Counted from the first letter of the stretch, positions 1-7,182 are shown. The stretch is 8,774 bases of DNA from Candidatus Cloacimonadota bacterium (GCA_023230175.1 JALNXV010000133.1:1-8774), one strand, 5' to 3'. Translations and numbers: made by a program. The notes: generated by a model not told the origin, from the sequence alone.

Positions 1-1032
1 ATTAGTTTACCGTCTTTATTCGCAAAAGCAAATACTGTTAGATATCCATTTATGGCATATTCAGATGATACATCAGTAATGATAGGAGCTTTTAATCTTG
101 TAACTTTTAGAGATTCAACATTTTTAACTAAACAAGCACCAAATTTATGGATAACAAATGCAATCTATAGCTTTAAAAATCAATATTTATTATTCACAAA
201 ATACAATTATAAAGTTAAAGATTCATCTTTTAGGATAGAACCCTTTTTGAAATACGAAAAGTGGCCAACTGAATTTTATGAATTAGGTAATAACTCTAAA
301 TTTGATAGCGAAGAAAAGATTATTTTAAGCGGATTTGATTTTCAGTTACATTTAAACTATTTATTAAATTCTAATTATACTTTTAAAGGTGGTTTATTAC
401 TAAATAATTATACTTTAAGTGATATATCTGACAATTCATATTTTAAAAAAAACAAAATTATGGGTATTAAAGGTGGAGTTATTTCCGGAATAAGTTTTTC
501 AATAGACTATGATACGCGAGATAATAGTCAATATCCTTCAAATGGTTGGTATGTTAATTTTGAAAATAAAATGTATAATTCAATATTTTTAAGTGATTAT
601 AATTTTTCTAAACATAGTATAACGATAAAAAAAATTTTAGATTTAAATCATAATTTTATCTTAGCTAACCAAATTAAAGGTAGTTTAGTGCTTGATAACG
701 CTCCTTTTTATGAATACAATAAGTTGGGTGAAGATCTACGAGCTTTTAATGAAAATAGATTTAATGATAGATATTTGATAAGTTATAAATCTGAATTAAG
801 AAATTTTCCCTTTAGAGAAGGGTTTTGGCAAAGATTTGGATGGGTAGTATTTTTGGAAACCGGGCAGGTAAGCAATTCTTATAAATCATTTACAAAAGAT
901 GAGTTTAAGCTCTCAATAGGCTCAGGAATTAGGTTTTCTTTAATACCTCAAGAAAAAATGAATTTACGGATAGATGTTGCTTATGGAACTGATGGTATTG
1001 GTGTTAATTTTATAGCTCAAGAAGATTTTTAA
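1..1032 (+). CDS. Standalone Omp85/D15-type outer-membrane beta-barrel protein (5' end outside window)
   Basis: The reading frame is open to base 1, so the ATG at 52 is internal and about 343 residues are visible. The first residues read ISLPSLFAKA then NTVRYPF. AKA (visible residues 8-10) looks like a signal peptidase I site, and the barrel begins at once (YSDDTSVMIGAF), so I infer a POTRA-less protein lacking only part of its signal peptide. Omp85/D15 family marks follow: a KWPTEFYELGN stretch, DYDTRDNSQYPSNGWY (a DxRDn...P..G turn), LRAF at visible residues 246-249 in the place of the L6-loop VRGF/Y motif, a long run of alternating polar and hydrophobic strands, and a C-terminal GTDGIGVNF...EDF with terminal Phe as beta-signal. 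Such proteins sit in the outer membrane; BamA and TamA insert or export proteins, but the role of the short standalone relatives is mostly unknown. The fold is fairly sure and the function is not. An upstream POTRA region cannot be fully excluded. Confidence 0.85.
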   Translation: MSLPSLFAKANTVRYPFMAYSDDTSVMIGAFNLVTFRDSTFLTKQAPNLWITNAIYSFKNQYLLFTKYNYKVKDSSFRIEPFLKYEKWPTEFYELGNNSKFDSEEKIILSGFDFQLHLNYLLNSNYTFKGGLLLNNYTLSDISDNSYFKKNKIMGIKGGVISGISFSIDYDTRDNSQYPSNGWYVNFENKMYNSIFLSDYNFSKHSITIKKILDLNHNFILANQIKGSLVLDNAPFYEYNKLGEDLRAFNENRFNDRYLISYKSELRNFPFREGFWQRFGWVVFLETGQVSNSYKSFTKDEFKLSIGSGIRFSLIPQEKMNLRIDVAYGTDGIGVNFIAQEDF

Positions 1033-1061
1033 ATTATTTTTTAAATATGAACTATTTTTTC

Positions 1062-1088
1062 TTGACATAAAGCTAATAATGATAAAAA
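1062..1088 (+). promoter_or_regulatory. Candidate sigma70-type promoter for the EFR1-ppx-DUF47-pit operon
   Basis: A perfect TTGACA lies at 1062-1067 in the 78-base gap after the outer-membrane gene. The best -10 is TAAAAA at 1083-1088 (four of six matches) with a short 15-base spacer, so this box is weak, and any transcript leader would be only about 15-20 bases. It is the only gap ahead of the four-gene plus-strand block, which makes a promoter likely there. The exact boxes are uncertain because AT-rich DNA yields such matches by chance. Confidence 0.35.
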
Positions 1089-1098
1089 TATCTATATT

Positions 1099-1104
1099 GG
1101 AGGA
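1099..1104 (+). promoter_or_regulatory. Ribosome binding site of the EFR1 gene
   Basis: GGAGGA sits six bases ahead of the ATG at 1111. It is one of the strongest Shine-Dalgarno sequences in the window and fixes the start of the flavodoxin/ferredoxin gene. Confidence 0.75.
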
Positions 1105-1110
1105 TGTGTT

Positions 1111-1965
1111 ATGAAAAGTAAGAATGTAGATATCTATTTTTTTTCAGGAACAGGGAATACTTATCAAGCAGTAAAATTTTTAAAGGAAAAGTTAGAATCT
1201 GTTAACTTAAATCAAGAACAACATTCAATTACAAAAATTATAGTAAAACTTTTTAGAATAGAAAAGACTTTACCGGAAAATATCAACTTGAATCATACTA
1301 TTGGTATTGCCTTTCCTGCTGCCTATGGTTTCACTTATCCTTTTATCCGGAAATTTCTTAAAAATTTACCTAAAACAAACGGAACAGATGTCTTTTTGTT
1401 AGTAACTATGGGAGGATATAGTGGAGCATGCCTAACTCTTAGCAAAAAATTACTTCTACAAAAAGGTTATAATTGCTTGAGTGCCTTAGAATTAATTATG
1501 CCTTCAAATTTGGCAACAAATTCAAAAAGACAAAGAAATTTTAAACCACATCATACAAAGATTCTTAGAGTAAATGAAAACAATAAGAGTATTTTAGAAA
1601 TACCTAATGATCTTGTTGAGAAATTTATTCTAAATTTAATAAATGATAATAATCATTGGAAAACTAATCCGATTATAAGTAATATCCTTAAAGTAGGTAT
1701 AAGATATTTAAACCCTCATAAGTATTTATACAAAAAATTTCCTATTAAAGTTGATACAAGTAAATGCATTCAATGTGGGATATGTTATAATGTATGCCCG
1801 GCTGATAATATTAGAATGTATGAGTTTCCACGATTTGAAAATAATTGTGAGTACTGTCTTCGTTGTTATACTTATTGTCCGGTGAAAGCGATTAATATCT
1901 ATAATCTAGCGATGGAACCATATAAGGCAGCAGATTTAGAGGAAATACAACTTGATAAGCAATAA
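1111..1965 (+). CDS. EFR1-type flavodoxin/ferredoxin fusion protein
   Basis: This 284-residue protein has two redox modules. The N-terminal flavodoxin-like domain (about residues 5-190) opens with YFFSGTGNTYQAV; SGTGNT at 12-17 is the FMN phosphate-binding loop. The C-terminal region carries two [4Fe-4S] motifs of the form CxxCxxCxxxCP, with cysteines at 219, 222, 225, 229 and 246, 249, 252, 256, as in bacterial 2x[4Fe-4S] ferredoxins. This order is that of the EFR1 family ferrodoxins, cytoplasmic electron carriers or small reductases common in anaerobes; the physiological partner is unknown. The start is supported by GGAGGA at 1099-1104. Its last 14 bases overlap the phosphatase gene, so the two are probably cotranscribed and translationally coupled. 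Nothing in the protein explains why it leads a phosphate operon. Confidence 0.9.
   Translation: MKSKNVDIYFFSGTGNTYQAVKFLKEKLESVNLNQEQHSITKIIVKLFRIEKTLPENINLNHTIGIAFPAAYGFTYPFIRKFLKNLPKTNGTDVFLLVTMGGYSGACLTLSKKLLLQKGYNCLSALELIMPSNLATNSKRQRNFKPHHTKILRVNENNKSILEIPNDLVEKFILNLINDNNHWKTNPIISNILKVGIRYLNPHKYLYKKFPIKVDTSKCIQCGICYNVCPADNIRMYEFPRFENNCEYCLRCYTYCPVKAINIYNLAMEPYKAADLEEIQLDKQ
1938..1945 (+). promoter_or_regulatory. Ribosome binding site supporting the TTG start at 1952
   Basis: AGAGGAAA lies inside the end of the EFR1 gene, about seven bases ahead of TTG 1952. No ATG or GTG in that frame lies close by, and the conserved N-terminal motif of the Ppx/GppA family begins about ten codons later, so the TTG with this site is the best start. 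Confidence 0.6.
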
Positions 1966-2878
1966 GGATATCTCTTTCGGTGTCATTGAGATTGGATCCA
2001 ATACCACTAAATCAGTGATTGCTTTTAAAAAAGAAAATGAAATACTGTTTTCTGAAGATTTAATTATTACCGGACGTTTATCCGGTAATCCAAATAATGA
2101 TATGTCATTATCAAATAATCTTATATCAAAAAATATTGAAATAGTTTGTGATTTGTATTCAAAACTCAAACAATCTAAAGTTGAAAAAATCTTTATAATC
2201 GCTACAGAAGCCTTAAGAAAATCAAGAGATAGTAAAAAATTTGTCTCTCAAATTGAAAGTATGTTAGAACTTAATGTACAAATATTATCTCCAAAAGAAG
2301 AAGCATTTTATGCCTTAAATAGTATAAAAACTAATAATTCAAAACTTTGTTTTGATATTGGCGGAGCAAGTACAGAGCTAATTTTAAAAGAAATAAATCA
2401 AGAAGAGTTTCATAGTATTTCAATTGGAGCTGTTACACTTAATAATTTAGTAAAAAAAGATATATCAGAGTTTGATAAACTTGATGATTTTTTAAGTTTA
2501 TGTTATGATTTTTTATCTAAGTATTTTAATATAATTAATCTAACAAACTTATCCTCAGATATTGAATGTTATGGCATAGGTGGAACTTATGTCTCTTCTT
2601 ATATGATTATAAAATCAATTGTAAATTTTTACCAATCTGATATACATTTGAAATCTGTAAATTATAAAGATTTTATAGTAATTTTAAATACTTTACATAA
2701 AACACCATTAAAAAAAAGAAACAAGATAATTGGATTAGATTTTGATAGAGCAGATATTTTAGCTTTTGGAATTGCAATTAATTGCTATCTAATGAATAAA
2801 TTTAAAATAAATCAGCTTTTTATCTCTACTTATGGTGTAAGACACGGATTTATAAAACATAAACTTTTAGGATTTTGA
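1952..2878 (+). CDS. Ppx/GppA family phosphatase (exopolyphosphatase or pppGpp phosphohydrolase)
   Basis: At 308 residues this is the short, two-lobed Ppx/GppA form without the C-terminal HD-like domain of E. coli Ppx. Family motifs run in order: IEIGSNTT (12-19, phosphate loop 1, with Glu where Asp is usual), ATEALR (84-89), SPKEEA (113-118, containing the probable catalytic Glu), FDIGGASTEL (134-143, phosphate loop 2), GIGGT (208-212), DFDRADIL (263-270) and STYGVRHG (292-299, usually R-E-G). It belongs to the ASKHA (sugar kinase/Hsp70/actin) fold and should act in the cytoplasm, removing terminal phosphate from polyphosphate or converting pppGpp to ppGpp; sequence alone does not separate the two. 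It starts at TTG and overlaps the EFR1 gene by 14 bases. The next gene starts seven bases downstream. The DUF47 and PiT genes that follow favour a polyphosphate or phosphate-homeostasis role. Confidence 0.88.
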   Translation: MISNKDISFGVIEIGSNTTKSVIAFKKENEILFSEDLIITGRLSGNPNNDMSLSNNLISKNIEIVCDLYSKLKQSKVEKIFIIATEALRKSRDSKKFVSQIESMLELNVQILSPKEEAFYALNSIKTNNSKLCFDIGGASTELILKEINQEEFHSISIGAVTLNNLVKKDISEFDKLDDFLSLCYDFLSKYFNIINLTNLSSDIECYGIGGTYVSSYMIIKSIVNFYQSDIHLKSVNYKDFIVILNTLHKTPLKKRNKIIGLDFDRADILAFGIAINCYLMNKFKINQLFISTYGVRHGFIKHKLLGF

Positions 2879-2885
2879 GGAGAAT

Positions 2886-3527
2886 ATGCCATTTTTAAAA
2901 AAAATTCAGAATTTAGAAGTAAAAATTGATCAATTCCTTAACTTAGTATCAGAGAGTAGCATATTATTTGAACAATATATATATCAATATCTTGAAAAAA
3001 GATTTAATGAATGCAAGATAAAATTAAATAAAGTTCGTGAAAATGAGCGTAAAGCAGATGATTTGAGGATGGAGATAGAAAGATATGTTTACAAAAACAC
3101 CTTAATACCTGAAAATAGGGGAGATGTATTAGCAATTTTAGAAGGAACTGATGAAGTAATTGATCAAATAAAAGATATTTTAATTGATTTTAATAATGAA
3201 TGCCCGGACATTCCTGAAACAATTATTCATAATTTTAAAGAACTAGTTTCAGCGTCAGCTCATAGTGTAGATGAACTAATTAAATCAGTAAGAGCATTTT
3301 TCTTTAATATCCACGATGTCCCTAATTATGTGCATAAGGTTTTTTATTTTGAAAAAGAAGCAGATGATTTATCAGAAAGGCTGAAAAATGATGTCTTCTG
3401 TTCATCTATAGATTTACAAAAAAAGCTTCATATAAAATACTTTATTAAGGGAGTTGAAAAGATTTCTGATTATTCTCAAGATGTAGGAGATAGATTAGTA
3501 ATTTATACTATTAAAAGAGAATTATAA
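2886..3527 (+). CDS. DUF47 (PhoU-like, TIGR00153-type) phosphate-transport accessory protein
   Basis: The protein has 213 residues, the normal length for the family, and is mostly helical with many charged residues, as in PhoU-like bundles. Two related metal-ligand-type motifs are visible: ENERKADDLR (52-61) and FEKEADDLSERL (155-166). Between them are the typical LIPENRGDVLAILEGTDEV stretch (73-91) and, near the end, GVEKISDYSQDVGDRL (189-204). DUF47 genes commonly sit next to PiT transporter genes and are thought to modulate them; that is known for the family and not shown here. The start is ATG 2886. GAGGAG at 2877-2882 overlaps the upstream stop codon and leaves only three bases to the ATG, a tight spacing that suggests coupling with the phosphatase gene. 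The PiT gene follows after four bases. Confidence 0.9.
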   Translation: MPFLKKIQNLEVKIDQFLNLVSESSILFEQYIYQYLEKRFNECKIKLNKVRENERKADDLRMEIERYVYKNTLIPENRGDVLAILEGTDEVIDQIKDILIDFNNECPDIPETIIHNFKELVSASAHSVDELIKSVRAFFFNIHDVPNYVHKVFYFEKEADDLSERLKNDVFCSSIDLQKKLHIKYFIKGVEKISDYSQDVGDRLVIYTIKREL

Positions 3528-3531
3528 AAAA

Positions 3532-5013
3532 ATGGCATTTCTGTTATTATCAAGTGGCTTTTTCTTAGGATGGAGCTTAGGTGCAAATGATGGCGGTAAT
3601 ATCTTCGGTACAGCCGTAACTACAAGGATGTTAAGATTTAATTTTGCAGCAATCATCGCTTCAATTTTTGTTATTTTAGGGGCTGTATTTCAAGGTACAG
3701 GTGCAACTCAAACTATATCCTCTTTAGGTGCAATAAATGAGATTTCAGGCTCTTTTACAGTAGCTATTGCTGCTGCTTTAAGTTTATTTTTGATGTTAAA
3801 GATAAAAATTCCGGTGTCAAGCTCTCAAGCTGTAGTTGGTGCTATTTTAGGATGGAATTTATTTTCAAGTTATTTTACTGATTCAAATACACTAATCAAA
3901 ATAGTAAGTACATGGTTTATAACTCCTGTATTAAGTGCAGGCTTATCCATATTGTTTTTTTACTTTTTTAAAATGTTTTTTAAAAAAAAATCTATATCAT
4001 TACTTTATTTAGATTATTATACTCGAATAGGATTTATTATTTTAATAGCTTTTTCTGCTTATAGTTTAGGAGCTAATAACATTGCAAATGTGATGGGTAT
4101 GTTTGTTAAATCATCACCATTTACTCCCATAACTTTGTTTAATAAAATTACAATAACCGGTTTTATGCAATTATTTTTCTTAGGAGGCTTATCCATAGCG
4201 ACCGGAATACTTACAAAATCAAATCATAACGTTCAAACTGTAGGGAAAACAATTTTTAAAATGAGCCCTATGACCGGATTTATCGCCATACTGTCGTCAA
4301 GTATAGTATTATTTATGTTTTCTTCAAAGACTCTACAAATCTTTTTAGTCAAACTACACTTTCCTACCTTACCCTTAGTTCCGGTGTCAAGTTCTCAAGC
4401 AATAGTAGGAGCTATTATCGGATTAGGAATCGCTAAAGGAGCAAAAAATATCCAATATAAAAATTTTTTTAAAATAACTCTTGGATGGATAGCAAACCCG
4501 ATTTTAGCAGGAATAATATGCTTTATCAGTCTCTTTTTTATGCAAAATGTCTTTGACCAAAATGTCTTTCAACCTACAAAATACGTATATTCTGTCAAAG
4601 TTATGAATAAACTGAAATATACTAAAATAAATATAGATAAACTATCAATAATAAATGGTAAAACTTTTTATAGTTCAAAACAATTAAAAGAAGAATTAGA
4701 TAAAATTCCAAATTTATCTTTTAATACAAAAACTAAGGTTGCTAATTATGGTAAATATAAACCTATGTTTGTAAGTCAAAAAGCACTAACAATAATTAAA
4801 AATAGAAACTATTATTCAGAGTTAATGTTTTCTCCTCTTCTTATTTTAAGTAATTATCATTTTGAATATGAATGGGAATTAGTAGAAGCATTATCTGAGT
4901 TAAGTCCACTATGGCAATATAAACCTCAAAGACTAAAAAATGACTTTTATAACTCTGAACTTGATACCAACTATAATTTACTTTATGATTTGTTTAAAAT
5001 TGAAGAAAAGTGA
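3532..5013 (+). CDS. pit: PiT family inorganic phosphate transporter with C-terminal extension
   Basis: An integral membrane protein of 493 residues with the internal duplication of the PiT family (PF01384). First half: GANDGGN at 17-23 and PVSSSQAVVGAILG at 94-107. Second half: GANNIAN at 180-186 and PVSSSQAIVGAIIG at 284-297. Hydrophobic segments fill residues 1 to about 337. It should import phosphate across the inner membrane with a cation; the ion cannot be told from sequence. Two oddities stand out. The second signature has Asn where GAND is usual. After the last membrane segment comes a soluble tail of about 155 residues (338-493) with no motif I recognise, including FYSSKQLKEELDKIP and PLWQYKPQRLKNDF. 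The start at 3532 has only a weak purine stretch upstream and lies four bases after the DUF47 stop, so translation is probably coupled to that gene. Confidence 0.92.
   Translation: MAFLLLSSGFFLGWSLGANDGGNIFGTAVTTRMLRFNFAAIIASIFVILGAVFQGTGATQTISSLGAINEISGSFTVAIAAALSLFLMLKIKIPVSSSQAVVGAILGWNLFSSYFTDSNTLIKIVSTWFITPVLSAGLSILFFYFFKMFFKKKSISLLYLDYYTRIGFIILIAFSAYSLGANNIANVMGMFVKSSPFTPITLFNKITITGFMQLFFLGGLSIATGILTKSNHNVQTVGKTIFKMSPMTGFIAILSSSIVLFMFSSKTLQIFLVKLHFPTLPLVPVSSSQAIVGAIIGLGIAKGAKNIQYKNFFKITLGWIANPILAGIICFISLFFMQNVFDQNVFQPTKYVYSVKVMNKLKYTKINIDKLSIINGKTFYSSKQLKEELDKIPNLSFNTKTKVANYGKYKPMFVSQKALTIIKNRNYYSELMFSPLLILSNYHFEYEWELVEALSELSPLWQYKPQRLKNDFYNSELDTNYNLLYDLFKIEEK
3809..3830 (+). repeat. 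Internal direct repeat, copy 1 (PVSSSQ motif of pit)
   Basis: These 22 bases match 4379-4400 with one mismatch (C at 3822, T at 4392). Both copies encode PVSSSQ plus one following base pair context, the duplicated signature of the PiT fold. The similarity stops sharply on either side, although the protein similarity continues. Confidence 0.7.
4379..4400 (+). repeat. Internal direct repeat, copy 2 (PVSSSQ motif of pit)
   Basis: Second copy of the 22-base near-identical stretch at 3809-3830, 570 bases downstream in the second half of the transporter. Codon choice is almost the same (CCG-GTG-TCA-AGY-TCT-CAA), although the two halves have otherwise diverged widely. Confidence 0.7.
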
Positions 5014-5021
5014 TTTTTATT

Positions 5022-5393
5022 TTATTTTAAAACAAGCTTATTTGATGTAAGATCTACATTAGTAATCCTGCCACAGTTATTACATACTACTGTGTTTTGT
5101 TTTGGATTATGCTTGTATAAAACGGTCCCACACCATTCACAGACAGGATCAGATCCATTTTGTTTATAAAGTTTATGATCACCTTTTTGATTGTTTGCTT
5201 GTACTTGTTGTTTAATTGCAACCTTTAAAACTACTTGAAATTCTATTTTATTGTCTTTAACAGATCCTCGTTGTTCTATTATGTTAAAAAAGTGTACATC
5301 ATATTGTAAATTAAGTAATTCATTAATTGCATTTTTTACTGCTTCATCATAACTCTCGTATGAAATACCAATTATTTCTAAAAATCTAAACAT
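5022..5393 (-). CDS. Dodecin domain fused to a C-terminal zinc ribbon
   Basis: The protein has 123 residues. Residues 1-62 match dodecin (PF07311) closely: EIIGISYESYDEAVKNAI (6-23), FFNIIEQRGSV (35-45), then a strand with FQVVLKVAI (52-60). Dodecins are small cytoplasmic proteins of about 65-75 residues that form hollow 12-mers and bind flavins or CoA. The flavin-stacking Trp (RWFEV-type motif) is Phe35 here, while the conserved Gln (Q53) is kept. After a polar linker (63-82) comes a zinc ribbon or rubredoxin-like knuckle pair with CEWC at 85-88 and CNNC at 104-107. The start is well supported by AGGAGA (5398-5403), four bases from the ATG. It is last of the minus-strand genes, 55 bases after the radical SAM gene, and ends eight bases from the convergent pit gene. 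The domain calls are solid; the purpose of the fusion is unknown. Confidence 0.83.
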   Translation of the reverse strand: MFRFLEIIGISYESYDEAVKNAINELLNLQYDVHFFNIIEQRGSVKDNKIEFQVVLKVAIKQQVQANNQKGDHKLYKQNGSDPVCEWCGTVLYKHNPKQNTVVCNNCGRITNVDLTSNKLVLK

Positions 5394-5448
5394 TAAATCT
5401 CCTGTTGAATTTTATTAATTCTTAATACGTATAATAGTAATAAATCAT

Positions 5449-7182
5449 TTAAACTACATCATTGAAACTAATTTCTATAATTTTTGTTTCTTCATTTTTA
5501 TTAGAAATTTTATAAATTTGAGTTTGATTAACTATTACCATTCCTAATTCATTATTAAGAATCCTATTCATAAATAAAGCATTTTTTGGTGCAAAAAAAC
5601 AAACATTCTTTAATTTATGTTTAAATTGTTGAATATTAGAATTATTAGTTATTATATTTTCAGAGTTACAATCTTGCCAAAAAGACTTAAATTCATTGTA
5701 ATATTTTTCTTTAAATTTATCAGAATGAATCGCATCTAATTCTTCAGGATAATAATGTGTCTTTGCTTGCAAAAACCAATCAAATCTTATGCAATCAAGA
5801 AATAATTCATTTATTGATTTATCAATATTATTTTTTATGAACTCATATAACAAGACAAAAATCTTTTTACGATCAGATAGATTTTTATTTATATCTAAAG
5901 ATTGTAAATATAAGCCAAAATCGAAAAATAAATTATATCGATTTTGATAAGCCTTAAAGTATTCAGAAATAAAGATTTTAAATATATTTGAATTATATAA
6001 TATATCAAGTCCGGTTTCAGCTATTTCAATATTTTGTAATTCTTTAAAAGATATTGTACTTGAAGAAAGAATTCTGTAAGGAGCTTTTAATTGATATCTA
6101 TAGTCCCATTTTTTATTTTCCTGTTCTAAAGCTGTACCAGGCAATATCTTAAGAAAACCAGGTTGAAAATGGTCAGGCTTTAAATCTAATATTTGATTAA
6201 AGCTTTGAGTAATATCAGAATAACTTTCTCCGGGTAATCCGGCAATTAAATCAAAATGTAGATGAATACTTTTTAAACTTGTTAATAATTTAAGTTTATT
6301 ATAAATCTCTTCCCATTTACCTTTTCTATTAATGAGATTAATTGTTTTATTATGAATAGATTGAATCCCAATTTCAAACTGAAATCTGTTTTCAGGTATG
6401 TCCTGTAAAGCCCTATATTGATCTTCAGTAAAATATAAAGGATGAATTTCGAAATGAAACTTAGTATGAGTATGTAATTGTTTTAGGTATGTCCATATTT
6501 GTATTGCTAAATCGCTATTTACATTAAAAGATCGATCAATAAATTTAATAATTATGGGTTTAAAGTTTTCTATATTTAGCAAAAAGTCAAGTTCAGATTT
6601 CACTAAATTAAAACTTTTGTATTCAATCAATTGATCATCGCGAGAAGACATACAATATGAACATTTAAAAGGGCATCCTCTACTGGCTTCATAATAGATA
6701 TATCTATTTTGTAAAACTTGAAAATCTTCTTCAATATATGGGATAGGGATACATTCAAAAGGATAATTTTTTAAACAAATTATTTTGTCATCATAGTGGA
6801 AATTATTTTCAGCTAATACTCTAAATGCCTTTTCTCCAGCTCCCTTGATTATATAATCTATTTCAGGAAACTGTTTTAACCATTCTTCTGCATTATAGGA
6901 TATATCAGGCCCACCACATATAATTTTTAAATTAGGTAATATTTTTTTTATATCTCTAATGATAAATTCTAAGTGCTTTTGATTCCATATATAATGAGAA
7001 AGGCATAGGATATCAGGATTATTATTAAAAATGTCATTTATAATATCCCATATATTATCATTAATTGTTTTTTCTAATATGTTTACAGTAAATTTTAATC
7101 CTGCTATTGATTGTCTTAAATAATATAATGCAGTATTAATATGTGTATATCGTGCATTGATACCTAATAAAAGTACTTTCAT
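5449..7182 (-). CDS. B12-binding domain radical SAM protein (DUF4080 type)
   Basis: This 577-residue protein starts with MKVLLLGINARYTHINTAL, the usual opening of the DUF4080 radical SAM subfamily. Residues 1 to about 130 form the cobalamin-binding-like Rossmann domain (GGPDISYNAEEW at 90-101, GAGEKAF at 114-120); I do not see the DxHxxG lower-ligand motif. The radical SAM core carries the [4Fe-4S] cysteines in CPFKCSYC (C170, C174, C177), followed by FIDRSFN (214-220), FEIGIQS (269-275), DLIAGLPGE (311-319) and LKILPGT (344-350). The region from about 360 to the end fits DUF4080. Such enzymes cleave S-adenosylmethionine to a radical in the cytoplasm; substrate and reaction are unknown for this group. 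Its ATG overlaps the stop of the nucleotidyltransferase gene by one base (TAATG), and no strong Shine-Dalgarno is present, so translation is probably coupled. Confidence 0.9.
   Translation of the reverse strand: MKVLLLGINARYTHINTALYYLRQSIAGLKFTVNILEKTINDNIWDIINDIFNNNPDILCLSHYIWNQKHLEFIIRDIKKILPNLKIICGGPDISYNAEEWLKQFPEIDYIIKGAGEKAFRVLAENNFHYDDKIICLKNYPFECIPIPYIEEDFQVLQNRYIYYEASRGCPFKCSYCMSSRDDQLIEYKSFNLVKSELDFLLNIENFKPIIIKFIDRSFNVNSDLAIQIWTYLKQLHTHTKFHFEIHPLYFTEDQYRALQDIPENRFQFEIGIQSIHNKTINLINRKGKWEEIYNKLKLLTSLKSIHLHFDLIAGLPGESYSDITQSFNQILDLKPDHFQPGFLKILPGTALEQENKKWDYRYQLKAPYRILSSSTISFKELQNIEIAETGLDILYNSNIFKIFISEYFKAYQNRYNLFFDFGLYLQSLDINKNLSDRKKIFVLLYEFIKNNIDKSINELFLDCIRFDWFLQAKTHYYPEELDAIHSDKFKEKYYNEFKSFWQDCNSENIITNNSNIQQFKHKLKNVCFFAPKNALFMNRILNNELGMVIVNQTQIYKISNKNEETKIIEISFNDVV

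Noticed and set aside
52..54. ATG as the start of the outer-membrane barrel gene
   Set aside because: The frame is open to base 1, and the codons before it encode a plausible signal-peptide end followed by barrel sequence; no ribosome binding site precedes it.
1033..1061. Terminator after the outer-membrane barrel gene
   Set aside because: There are T-rich runs but no GC-containing stem.
1936..2169. Minus-strand open frame of 77 codons
   Set aside because: It lies opposite the well-supported Ppx/GppA N-terminus, has no recognisable domain, and looks like a chance shadow frame.
4993..5031. Possible bidirectional terminator at the convergent pit/dodecin junction
   Set aside because: The only inverted repeat (TTTAAAAT at 4993-5000 and ATTTTAAA at 5024-5031) is purely AT with a 23-base loop; it is too weak to call in DNA of this composition.
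5404..5448. Promoter or operator between the radical SAM and dodecin genes (ATACGTAT palindrome at 5425-5432)
   Set aside because: The palindrome is short and no convincing -35/-10 pair is seen on the minus strand; an 8-base match is expected by chance.
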